From Sistotremastrum niveocremeum HHB9708 (lineage: Eukaryota > Basidiomycota > Agaricomycetes > Sistotremastrales > Sistotremastraceae), in assembly GCA_001630475.1 (NCBI GenBank), contig KV419464.1:1-64000 (forward strand): DNA of 64,000 bases, written 5' to 3'. Of this stretch, positions 11,496 to 21,504 are shown in pieces. The notes under the pieces are model-generated. The model saw nothing but the letters and a program-made list of their open reading frames with translations, made no database searches and was not told the DNA's origin. The position numbers and the translations under genes were made by a program. Within the stretch, counting starts at the first letter, position 1, and each line of letters opens with the position of its first letter.

Positions 11496-12125
11496 TCCCA
11501 CCGCTTCCGTGCGTATTCCCCAATTTGGTCGACTAAGAAATGAATGATTTATCTTGGTCCACCGATGTGTAGAAACCCTGCTCAGATATCCACTCGCATT
11601 AGATGAATGCTGAACGGTTTCATAAATGCGGAGCTCGGGTGAAACCGGCGAAACAAGGCGATGGGGGAATAGTCAAATCACATGAGATAATACATCGACG
11701 AAGATTCATTCAGATAGGAATCAAGAAAGCCCTCTTGAAATATCGATTCTAGTATAGCTCGGGAACAAACAAAAAAACGAAGATATTGTTCCCTTTGTTA
11801 GTGCCGTTGTAGAGACGGTGTTCTGTGAGAGTCACAGGAATTTAAGCCTGACACATTGTCATCAGCAGCCCGCTCGTGCGATCGTTTGCTTTTCAACACA
11901 TCGACTGCGGATTACAAGGTGAAGATAGCATCATCATCCTCTCGGTTTCGGAATCTGGGCATCGGTGTACGGTGCAGTGTATCTTTGGATCCAGATAATC
12001 AGTTGATCGCCGCGAGGACATCAAACTTGATGAAAGCTTTAGATCTCATGTTGATGCGTACATGATCAAAGCTTGCCCTTCTTCAAGATTCCTGGGTTCT
12101 ATATCTACATAAATACACGAATAGG
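11496..12125. other. Intergenic stretch, nothing recognised
   Basis: The downstream flank of the GH5 gene and of the convergent DUF6533 gene A. A 69-codon plus-strand frame (11856-12065) has no domain and no splice context. Confidence 0.5.
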
Positions 12126-13439
12126 TTATACATCCGATCTAATATCGCTCGCCGACTCGCCGACTTTTGAAGGCTCGATGGCATACACTCCGGCGTCTAG
12201 CTGACTCAACCCGATAACAGTGATCGGCTGTCGATGCAGTTTTCTGATGTCGAGGATGAAACGCGAACCCTGTGCACTATGAATATATAAATGCATCTGA
12301 TTCTGCGGAGGACTTACACTATATGCCGAAATCGCCCCGATCCAACTAGAGATAGACCCTGTGAGATACAGTAACATTCTATATCTTTCGACTCACGGAT
12401 ATGCGGCCGACGTGATTGTCAATTTATTCATGCACAGGGCAGTATATTGAACGGTTCCGAGACCTACGAGGATATAGTCAAGCAAGGAAATGAGAATTAG
12501 ACAAAGACGAACAGATCATCATAAGATAAACCCAAGCGCCATCCAGTAAGATGATCTTCGTATATCGAGAAGACCATGCAGAATCCATTCTTCGAGGTCG
12601 TAGTTTGTAAATCGTCATCCCAAGGAGCACCGTGTTGTAAATCACTGTAGGCGCCCATGCACCGAGTCTACCGAGGTTGGTTTGCGAAGGTCCCAGATCG
12701 GCACAGATATGAACATCGGACATCGGAGAGACTTGTATTCTTGCGAACTTCAGATTGCCAATAATGGTTGTAAGAACTACCCAGATTCCAATGCCGTACG
12801 TCAAAGATAAAAGCCCGAGGAGGAAGATTAGGCATCTTCGCTGACAAGCGAATAGCGCATAAACTTCGTCGGATCAATGTGGGAAACAAGACGAAAGAAC
12901 CGGACAGACCTCGAATAAGGAGAACAGAATCAACTCCCAACCATATCAACGCTTGTACCGTTGCAATATAATGATGAAACGCTCGGCAATATTCGTCCGA
13001 CGGAGGAGAGATTATGAACCAACCGTTAGGAGGAGCTCCCAACAGTCTGTGAAAGTCTCAGCAAAGGATCTTCGACTACCTTGAAAGACTGAACTCACAA
13101 CAGGAAGAATCCACAATACCGACAATAAAAATAAAGCCCTTTGTAAATGGTCCATGATGATCTGGCCATATAGCATCGAATGAGCAGGGGTCCCGCAACG
13201 GGATTAACCAACATACTTCCAGATGTACTCGATCTTGCGGAGCGTTAGTTACGACCACAACCGGACTGACTGTTGACTCACTTCGTCATCCAATGTGAGC
13301 AAGATATTATATCCAAGCCAAGTAATCGCCGAGACTGGTTCCCCAAAAATCAGCGTACGATACTCGTAGATACATACCACATACCAGAACCATAGACTGG
13401 GAGGTCCACCAGACGCAGTAGATCAACCGGAGTAGACAT
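12126..13439 (-). CDS. DUF6533 seven-helix membrane protein, copy A
   Basis: This is a member of the basidiomycete DUF6533 family of predicted seven-helix membrane proteins of unknown function. Translation starts at 13439 (MSTPVDLLRLVDLPVYGS), followed after an intron by the family signature ITWLGYNILLTLDDE, then IEYIWK and LYFYCRYCGFFLLLL. The next block, GAPPNGWFIISPPSDEYC, leads into helix-forming segments (VQALIWLGVDSVLLIRG). The C-terminal exon starts with QGSRFILDIRKL, the conserved tail seen in all five copies here. Several introns of about 50 nt with GTGAGT or GTATGT donors separate the exons. Not every junction in the middle could be fixed by eye, so the limits are firmer than the internal model. 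Confidence 0.82.
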
Positions 13440-14471
13440 AATGGTATCCACGAAAAGAGAGTCGAATCTTCCGAAATCATGAGCAGGGATCGTGACTCGA
13501 CTGCGCTTCAAACTCACTGATCTCAGATGGATCCAAATGAATGAATTGTCCTACGCGAGCTCCTCTACCAAAACGGGGAAATCGCGAAGAGAGATCGTAC
13601 TCCCGGTTTGATCCCGCTGGATGTTATATGAGTGTCTAATCATACGCGTCAAAAGTCAGGCCTGATCCTCATCTCTGGCTAAGCACAAAGCATGATAGCG
13701 TACCTGGTTGACAGGGCCTCTACACCGAGTCTGCTTCATAACCAAGCTAATGATGTATCCCACATCCATCCATTGGCTTTACTCGCGAGTCGATCAACCT
13801 CGGAATAACCCTGTGCATGCTGTGAAGCGATGGACTGATAGGACGCATGATCTGATTCGATGGCAGACGTGATCTTCGAGATGTGCCTGGTCTCTGCGTA
13901 CCAAAGCATGCGGGCAAAGTGTATCGAACGAGTCGGAGGTCGATTTTATCGATGTGATCATGATCGTTGCGAACAGGCTATAGACGCTCGCGTGACTTTG
14001 CACGGCTTCGTCGACGCTTCCTCTGATCAATCAATTGCATAGCATCCACTGCGACAGCAATGTGTGCTCGAGGTAAATCGATGAGCCGACTGCAGAATCT
14101 TCAGGAATGATCATAAAAATCAATTGATTTAAGGGTTAAAGAGAATATTTGGGATATGTCATTTGCAAGTAAACCAATATCCAGTCGATTGATGGCACAC
14201 GACGACGAGAAGATGTTGAATGTTCCATACGCAATGATAGAGGTGACCATCACAAAAGAATATACTAGAGAGAGTAAACCATTGAATTGGATTGATTCGT
14301 GTACTAATTTGATACAAAGGCGATCGATCGTATAGTAATGGGTATCCGGTGTATTACAAGTGTAAGAGAAAAAGACTTTAGTTCGTAGACGGATCGTGAT
14401 CATTTTCGTAGCGCGGAGGCGGGTGAATTATGAGAGAAGAAGATAGAGACCACGACATTGACGGAAGCGTT
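13440..14471. other. Intergenic stretch, nothing supported
   Basis: It holds short open frames in both directions (for example 13794-14030 minus, 13860-14042 plus and the AT-rich 14101-14403 minus). None shows a domain, a start context or splice partners. Confidence 0.45.
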
Positions 14472-17236
14472 TTAGACAATCGAGAAACTGAACGAAGATG
14501 GTGATCAGAATATAAACTTGAATCAATGGAGCATTAGACTTACGCTTCTGACCTCCACTCCGAACCAGAAGAAGCAGCTTGAGCACGCTCGTTGGAGCGG
14601 TTGATGAGACCAGTGGGATGACCCTGATCAGGAAGGAGGAGCGAATCGCGTTTCGACACGACCTTGAAATGCGAGTCGGTCTTGCTCTTCACGCTCTGAG
14701 CGGTATCAGCCTTCGACTTGAACATCTACAAGGAGGGATTAGCGGAAGTCGGGAAGTAGGTATCATAGAACGTACGTCGGCAAGAACTTGAGTGCGCGAA
14801 GTCTCATCGCTGTCCTTAGCCTCCGCCATACGATCGCGGACACCAACCAGTTGACCATCGACGTATTCGAGACCAGTGCGGATAGCGTCAGCGACGGCCT
14901 TCTGGATCTGCTTCTTGATAAGACCAGTAGCGAGAGGGCGAATGGTCTTGTAGAGAAGCTCGTGCTTGGCGTCACGAATGGAGAACTTGAGGGTATCGAT
15001 CTTGACATGGACATCCTTGACGTGGAAGACCGAGGAATGATCCTTCTCCGCGGAGGAGAGATGAACGGTGGCGGTGAGACCTTCGCCGCCGAGGACGACG
15101 TCGGCGAGACCGGAGTCGCTGATCTTGATGCCGCGGCGATTCTTGTAGTAGAAGGCGACATCGCGCATATCGGCCTGGATCTGACCGAAGGTGAGAGTGA
15201 ACTCGTGATGACGCTCGTCCTTGATGCTGTTGTACGGCGAGAACTTCATGAAGTTGTGAGCCTCCATGGTGATGAAGCTAAATGACGTCATCAGTGAAAA
15301 TGTTAAAGCGAAGAATGAGAATGACGTACTTGGGGAAGAGATTGCGGCCGCTGAGGGTCAAGTTCTCGACGACGAGATCGAGCATGTCATCGGTGTACTC
15401 GATGCGAGGAATGGGGACATATCCGACGCGATCGATGATGCTGGGAAGGATGGTCTTGCGGATGTCGGCCCAAAGGTCAGGCTTGAAGGTAAGCTTGCCT
15501 TCGGTGTCGAAGAGAAGATCCTTGGTAAGACGAGCCCAGTCTTGACCGAATCGCTTGTTGAGAGGATCGTCGCCCATAGCGCCGAACCATCCGCCGATCT
15601 GGTCGAAGAGGTTGTCGAAGTGACCCTTGTATTTCTCGTCGTAGAATTGACGACCAGAGTCGCGGAGTTCGCGGGCACGAGTATCGCAAGCGGGTTGGAG
15701 GACGTAACCGGCTTCGAGGAGACACTTGCGAATGTAGGTGTCGACCTCGCTGATCCAGTTTCTCAGACCTTCGTCGTTCTGAGCATCGTCGGCGAGATTC
15801 TGGAGGGCGTCGATGATGGGTTGGAAGGATTTGCCGTTAGCGAAGCGCTCGAGGAGGGTGCGGAGCTCGCGGATGGCGAGGTTGAGTTTGGGGTCCTCCT
15901 TGACTTCGGCGACGCTGCCGCCTCCGCTCTTCGTAGCAGTCTTGGCATGGTTGAAGTAGGTCTCGATGAAGTCGATGAGCCAGGTGATGGACTCTTGGTA
16001 GTCGGAGTGCTTCTGGCATTCGAGGATGACCTTCTTGCCGCGGTAGATGAACTGATCGCGACGCTCGGGAGGGAAGTATTCTTCGGAGAAGAATTGCTTG
16101 GTGCGATCCATCTGTTCGTTGGCACGATCCTTGTGCTCTTGGGGAATGCGACCAGTGATATCATCCTGGAGAGTAAAGTTAGATAGTGCAAGAATGCAAC
16201 ACCGAATAGACGTACCCTGAAGCCTCTCAGCTTATCTTTGAGAGTAGACTTGGCGACATCGCCCTTCTCCTCATCAGGGACATTGTCGACATTGGCCTGA
16301 ACGTCCTGAGCGTGTGACTGACCAACGGCTGCGGCCTGGTTGGCTGCGTCGTTGGCGGTCGAGGTGGCCTCCGCCTTCAACTGATCGTAATCCTTGACCT
16401 GACCATCGGCAGTGTGAACAGCTACGCCGTTCTGAGGGTGGCTGCGGAAGGTGTGGTCGGTACCGGGGATACGTTCTTCAAGGACGGGAGTGTCGTTGGG
16501 TCCGAAGGTCCTGTCGCCGCTGCGGAATTCGTCGGCGGGGGCAGCTTCGTCGACACGAGCCATCTGCTCATCAGAAGGAGCGATCTTGCCGGCAGCCTTA
16601 GCAGCGCCCTTGGCGAGGAGATCGCGTCCGATGAGAGAGAAGTCGGTGAGGAGTTTGCGAACTTCGGAGTTGGTGAGGACGAGATGGAGGAGAGTGCGGA
16701 GATGCTCGACGGCCTTGTCGGCGTCCTTCTGAGCTTGGGTCTGATCGACGGGGAGGTGGTCGGCGGGGTTTGTTTTGGCTTTCTCGAAGTCGGTGCCGGA
16801 GGTGTGCCAGACGAAGTTCTGGAAGAGTTCGTCGGCGTTCTTCTCCTTGACCATGAGACGAGCGGTCTCGATGATATCGCGAGAGTCTTCGATGAGTTTG
16901 CGGCCCTGAGGAGAGAGCTCGTTCAGGGGAACAGGGGAGTTGTCGCGGACGTAGAGGAGGGTCTGGTCGATCTGCTTGTTGTCGGGCATGCGACCTTGTC
17001 GGAAGGCCTCGATGACACCGTAGAAGCGCATCTACAAAAATGTTAGAAATATTCAAGCGCATATATGATGCCATGACGCACCTTGCGATCGACATCAGCA
17101 TCCTTCAAGTCCTTGTTCACTGGGTCGACAACAGAGCCCTACAATACGAGTAAGCACAGAATATATTGGCGATATTTATTGGTACAACCTTTTGGGGATG
17201 GTCAGAGATATCTTTGGGAGCAGGTGGGAGAGACAT
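14472..17236 (-). CDS. HAM1-like protein (HAM1 N- and C-terminal domains, BPI-type lipid-binding fold)
   Basis: Seven exons give 818 residues: 17236-17189, 17138-17082, 17031-16216, 16165-15330, 15277-14776, 14725-14544 and 14487-14472. All introns are 49-56 nt with GTACGT, GTGCGT, GTTGTA or GTAAGT donors. The protein matches the fungal HAM1-like family: an N-terminal domain from MRFYGVIEAFRQGRMPDNKQ onward and a C-terminal domain (former DUF4449) with MEAHNFMKFSPYNSI, DMRDVAFYYKNRRG and DSGLADVVLGG. The family resembles BPI/LBP-type lipid-binding proteins, so binding of membrane lipid is a reasonable but untested role. The tail EWRSEA can end at a TAA at 14542 or splice through a perfect GTAAGT donor to a 16-nt last exon ending FSIV. 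I prefer the spliced form. The start at 17236 lies about 100 bp from the end of the same-strand MPP6-like gene. Confidence 0.88.
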
Positions 17237-17335
17237 GATGATGGGGGAAATTGAAGACGAAGAGAGGAGAGGGAACGCTTTTGTAGGATCCCCAGACGCG
17301 CACCAACATGACGAGGCGGGTGACGTCATGTTTTC

Positions 17336-17791
17336 CTCACTTTCCTTTTCGGAATATCCTGCTCATTTTCGTCGTCGATGGATCGTTTGGCACCTGGAGT
17401 CGTGGCCTGTGGATCTTGCTTGTCGTCATTCTAGATCCTTCGATTATTATGCGCCGCCGCTTAGCGTGGAATTGACGTACCCTCTCTCCAAATTTACGTC
17501 GACTGCTCGCGCGACCCTCTCCAATAAACGGAACGTAGCTCGCCTCGTACTCCACCTCCTCTCTATTACAACGTCATTAGCGGAGCATTAGACTTTGCTA
17601 TCCTAGACTCACTCTTCCCTTTTCGCACCCCACACCTCCCGATTAGGTATCTCCCATTCATCCTCGTTTTTCTTTTTCGTCGCCTTTGCCTCCTCTTCCT
17701 GTTGTATCTTCAACGCCGTCGCATTTCGCATAAACTTCAAGTTCTGCGTCGCCTTTGAAAGACGCGGATTACTCGTTGGTTTCGTCGACAT
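17336..17791 (-). CDS. mpp6: MPP6-like nuclear exosome cofactor (M-phase phosphoprotein 6 family)
   Basis: Exon 1 (17791-17613) encodes MSTKPTSNPRLSKATQNLKF then MRNATALKIQQEEE, matching the N-terminal LS-x-LKFM-R motif of MPP6, the small RNA-binding cofactor that recruits the Mtr4 helicase to the nuclear exosome. A 49-50 nt intron with a GTGAGT donor leads to exon 2 from 17562 (EYEASYVPFIGEGRASSRRK). The last junction is ambiguous. One splice gives an ending in RIFRKGK. Another frame gives a basic, MPP6-like ending (DIPKRKVRKT) with its stop at 17338-17336. The family is short (about 100-170 residues), as here. It is transcribed toward HAM1 with about 100 bp between them. Confidence 0.7.
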
Positions 17792-18730
17792 CGTTCAAGC
17801 ACGTCGACACGACGAAAAGAGGCGGAGTTGAATCAGCGGAGTTTAAACTAACCTTGGCTTCATCGTCATTGAATTTCGAAATTCGAAATTGAGGAGCTCC
17901 TTCACACCGAGCTAGACCATGTGAAACCACGCAGCTTATCGACACAATCTCGAACATCTTTCAAACTAAGCTGATCCCCTAATCCACCCCCTGCAACCCT
18001 TCATCTGCATTAATCGGTGACTCACTTATGACGATGCTTTCCGAAACTCCTGTCGCAGGCAATGATCCACACGAAGATCAATGACTAAAAATGTAGCAGG
18101 CTTCCTCATGTTTGATCGATCTAGCATTCTCTTGAAGCCCGATGATCTAGAATATTCTTCCCAGGCAGTTCCGAACTTCGTCATCATACGTAGCGCTCAA
18201 TGCATTCCAAACATCATCGTAATCGGCTGTCGTCAAGACGGAACCTTATATGTGAAATATAATAACGTTCAATTCTGCCACGTTTGAGGACAAATATTTA
18301 ACATATATCTAACGTAAAGAGCTCGGAGCTCATAGGGCGAAATCATCGACGCGCGGTGAGACTCACACAAAGCATGTCTGGTCATATGCATACGGACTCA
18401 AATATGTGTATAAATCCCGACAGAAGTCCCATATCCTGTATACTTTTTGATCTTAGAGCATCACGAATAAACCCACGAATAAAATGCTGAAATAAGTATA
18501 CTTCCTCGAGCAACGTGCATGAAGGGACACCTCTCCTAAAATCATCACTCAAGCCCCATCAGGAAAACCTTTCGAGAAAGATAGAGGAACGAATAGGGTC
18601 TTATTCCTCACAAAGCAACCAAACCGCACAGCAGCAGGGTCCTTATCAATGCGAGACCTACGAGCGTGTGAGAGATGAGAACCTCGGTCCGATGGTGAAT
18701 TTCTGAGACCCTTCAGGCTTATGGGAATGT
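17792..18730. other. Intergenic stretch upstream of the metallothionein gene
   Basis: It contains the divergent upstream regions of the MPP6-like and metallothionein genes. A 63-codon plus-strand frame (18515-18706) has no recognisable domain. Nothing else is supported. Confidence 0.45.
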
Positions 18731-18738
18731 TATATATA
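18731..18738 (+). promoter_or_regulatory. TATA box of the metallothionein gene
   Basis: TATATATA lies about 118 bases upstream of the metallothionein ATG at 18857, leaving room for a leader of roughly 85-90 bases. No second TATA lies closer to the gene. Confidence 0.5.
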
Positions 18739-18856
18739 CGAGGCATTTTGGCCTTCTGGTCCCCTCAAGACTTCCCATATCGCCCCCAAAGATCCAAAGA
18801 GCAGCACATACTTTGCACCTTCAAATTAATTCGACACTAATAGAATATCAATTACA

Positions 18857-19559
18857 ATGGCTGGAGAATATGGATGTGGATGTGGGTCGACGTACGTTCC
18901 TTTCTGATTCCATCGCAAGATATGGTGATAGCATTGACTGCGATTCATAGTTGTTCTTGTGCTGCTGTTCGTTATCCCGCAATCGTCTCGAACTCTTACC
19001 CGATTATTTAATTCCGTCATTATTTCTAGAGTTCCAAAGTCCAGTCACGACTGGACTTTTTCCAAAATTCCTCGTGACTGGCAACTGCGACCAGTTGCCA
19101 AATCCCAAATTTGCCATGACTGGCAACTGCAACTGCAGTTGCGGTCCGGCAACCAGTCATNNNNNNNNNNNNNNNNNNNNNNNNNNNNNNNNNNNNNNNN
19201 NNNNNNNNNNNNNNNNNNNNNNNNNNNNNNNNNNNNNNNNNNNNNNNNNNNNNNNNNNNNNNNNNNNNNNNNNNNNNNNNNNNNNNNNNNNNNNNNNNNN
19301 NNNNNNNNNNNNNNNNNNNNNNNNNNNNNNNNNNNNNNNNNNNNNNNNNNNNNNNNNNNNNNNNNNNNNNNNNNNNNNNNNNNNNNNNNNNNNNNNNNNN
19401 NNNNNNNNNNNNNNNNNNNNNNNNNNNNNNGAAACCGAGGCAACTGGCAACTGCAGTCCAGTCGCGACTTCGGTCCGGTTGCCCAATACGACCAGTCACG
19501 TGGACTGGACCTTGGAACTCTAATTATTTCCACAGGGCCAATGCAAATGCGGAACCTGA
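18857..19559 (+). CDS. Metallothionein, 24 residues, three exons
   Basis: The gene is too short to stand out as an open frame. It was found through Cys-Xaa-Cys pairs on three small exons: 18857-18891 (MAGEYGCGCGS plus part of Thr), 18951-18966 (CSCAA) and 19536-19559 (GQCKCGT and stop). The junctions are GTACGT...CATAG for intron 1 (59 nt) and GTTCGT...CCACAG for intron 2. The joined protein has six cysteines at 7, 9, 13, 15, 20 and 22, all in CxC pairs, the pattern of short fungal copper metallothioneins that buffer Cu(I) in the cytosol. Intron 2 would be 65 nt but carries a hAT-type MITE inserted 13 nt before its acceptor. The reading frame and both splice pairs are intact, so the gene could still work. 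Metal-responsive sites could not be recognised. Confidence 0.82.
19027..19522. mobile_element. hAT-type MITE inside the metallothionein intron
   Basis: The insertion is bounded by terminal inverted repeats. The left end reads TAGAGTTCCAAAGTCCAG and the right end is its complement with one difference (TAGAGTTCCAAGGTCCAG). It is flanked on both sides by the exact 8-bp duplication ATTATTTC (19019-19026 and 19523-19530). An 8-bp duplication with ends of the form YARNG is the mark of the hAT superfamily. The visible interior is full of hairpin-forming pieces built from CCAGTC, GACTGG and GGCAACTG, including the self-complementary GCAACTGCAGTTGC. No transposase is visible, so it is non-autonomous. 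The middle is an assembly gap, so the true length is unknown. The exact duplication and near-identical ends suggest a recent insertion. Confidence 0.85.
19161..19430. other. Assembly gap of 270 N
   Basis: A run of 270 undetermined bases lies in the middle of the MITE. The flanking sequence is strongly hairpin-forming and repetitive, a likely cause of the failed assembly. Open frames that appear to cross it are meaningless. Confidence 0.99.
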
Positions 19560-20511
19560 TTCATAGATATCTCGGGATCTAGTCACTGTTGTCGTGATCA
19601 GCAATCTCGTAGCAAAAAATCAGCAGGATGTATCAGATAAAAATCGGCGCGCGTCTTGTGTAGATGTTATCGGCATTTGAATAATTCGAGATTTTTCCGT
19701 GATTCATCTGTGATAAATTCACCAGATATTCCATCAATAAAAAATCCCCAAATCACGGAATCAATCGAGTGTCGATTCACCGACCAAGACTATCGAAAGA
19801 AATTCCCGCTACTTTAGTAGAGGGTCTGTGCGTCGGTCCTCAAAACCCCTCCTCGCCGTTAACTCCAAATATATCCAAAAACAGCTCTAGCGGACCGTTT
19901 TCATAGCAAAACCTGGGTTTCCGGCCCGGCTTAATTGTGTGAATGAATAATTGAATATTATGTGGTTCTTTTTGGGAGTTATACACACCGCGTGACCCAG
20001 GGGCTCGTGAGACACTCGGTTTCTGGACCGAGTCTTTCGACCGCTGTACTGAAAGCAAGACTGAAGATAATTGGAACGCGACAGCTTGCTCTGAAGGATG
20101 CATCTTCAAAACTCTGGTACATATCTAAGTAGTCGAAGCGGTGCATCTCATTATGAAATCATCAATAATCTCGTCGGTATTCACACACATCTCGTGACTT
20201 ATGGGCATCCAAGCAATTGGGCAACTTTCGGAGCCACTTGTGATAAGCTAATTGGTCGATAGCAAGATCATTGTTCTGGTCCACCGGGGCCAGCAGCTGT
20301 CATATTCGGCTACAAAACAAATGTTATAGGCTATAACTTATAGCGCAGGAAAAAGTAGCGGGACTTGCTGCGTGAGCGCAGCGTTTACCTAATGAGGAAA
20401 AGGCGAGCAGGAGGATACATCCGACATCCGACATCGACTTGCTAGGGCTGACCGAATATCGTAACTCCGAACGCTTTCAGTCTCCGATCCCATCCCTTTT
20501 TCGCAAAGCAG
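19560..20511. other. Intergenic stretch, nothing supported
   Basis: The 3' flank of the metallothionein gene and the upstream region of the uS7m gene. The minus-strand 89-codon frame at 19840-20109 has low-quality composition and no domain. Confidence 0.45.
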
Positions 20512-21319
20512 ATGCTCGGTCGAATACGACAAGCTGTTCGCCATACTCCTCCAATACCACGATGTTCGACATCAGGAGTAACAACCCTAACCCAAACACG
20601 TGCCCTCTCACTCGATAACTCCATCATCAACGATGTCCGAGAAATCCTGAACGGCGTATACAACCCTCCCCCACCCCCTGCCCAACCCTCTGCAGATGCA
20701 CCTCCACCCACCTCCGAAGTTACCTCCCCAACCCCCCTCAAACGATCCTCAATCTACATATTCCCTCCACCCGCCGACCCCCTCCTCTCATTCCTAACCT
20801 CAAGCATCCAACAAGATGGAAACCGCCATCGAGCCTCCCGCACCATCTCCCGTACCCTCCTCTACATCTACACCATGACCCGCTGTCCACCCCTCCCCAT
20901 CGTCCGACAAGCCATATTCTCAGCTTCCCCCTCCGTCCGGTTGATGACTCAGAAAAGAGGAGGGAAGAGCGTTCAAAAACCCATAGCGCTGGGCGAGAAA
21001 CAAAGGACGCGATACGCCGTTCGATGGATATTACAAAGCTCGAATCGAAGGTCTGGAAAGACGCTCGAAGAGAGGCTGGCGAGGGAGTTGGTGAACATTG
21101 CGAGAAATGCGGAGATGAAGGTTGAGAAAGATGCGGATGAAGAAACTGATGATGGGGAGAAGAAGAAAAGCGGTGGGGATGGTAATGCTGGAGGTGTCTT
21201 CGCTAAAAAGAAGGAGGTTCATGAACTTGCGGTCGCCAACCGGTATGATCTTCTCTCTGTTCTTGAGTACCCCTCGCTCACCTTGATAAACTAGGTCGGC
21301 TATCGGGACACGCGTTTGA
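20512..21319 (+). CDS. RSM7: Mitochondrial small-subunit ribosomal protein uS7m
   Basis: Two exons, 20512-21242 and 21295-21319, are separated by a 52-nt intron (GTATGA...AACTAG) and give 251 residues. The N-terminus (MLGRIRQAVRHTPPIPRCST) is basic and hydroxylated like a mitochondrial presequence, followed by a Pro-rich linker. The uS7 domain starts near residue 80 with DPLLSFLTSSIQQDGNRHRA and continues with RTLLYIYTMTR, SVRLMTQKRGGKSVQKPIAL, RYAVRWILQSS and LARELVNIARN. uS7 nucleates assembly of the 3' domain of the small rRNA and lines the exit site. A charged insert (DADEETDDGEKKKSGGDG) precedes the last helix, and the tail ANRSAIGTRV comes from the short second exon. The symbol follows the yeast orthologue. 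Confidence 0.88.
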
Positions 21320-21504
21320 GGCGACCTTTCTTTTGTGGTCATTGCCCAGACATTCGCTACGACATCTTTCTTCATCCTACATGTAATCGATCTAATCACA
21401 CCCATCATGAGATCTGCTACATTTTCGTCCACAAAGCCTGGTCAATCAGCACCTTTCCGTAGGCCCTTTGTTCGTCGGAAATTATGTACAAGCGCTACGA
21501 ATGT

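Noticed and set aside
15266-16186. A 306-codon plus-strand frame and other long frames opposite the HAM1-like gene
   Set aside because: They are antisense shadows of a conserved, correctly spliced minus-strand gene with biased codon use.
18951-19582. Long open frames running through the N block
   Set aside because: They are artefacts of undetermined bases. The real coding parts are the short metallothionein exons on either side.
19840-20109. An 89-codon minus-strand frame downstream of the metallothionein gene
   Set aside because: No domain, no splice partners and ordinary intergenic composition.
20442-20741. A 99-codon Gly-rich minus-strand frame
   Set aside because: Antisense of the Pro-rich linker in mitochondrial uS7.
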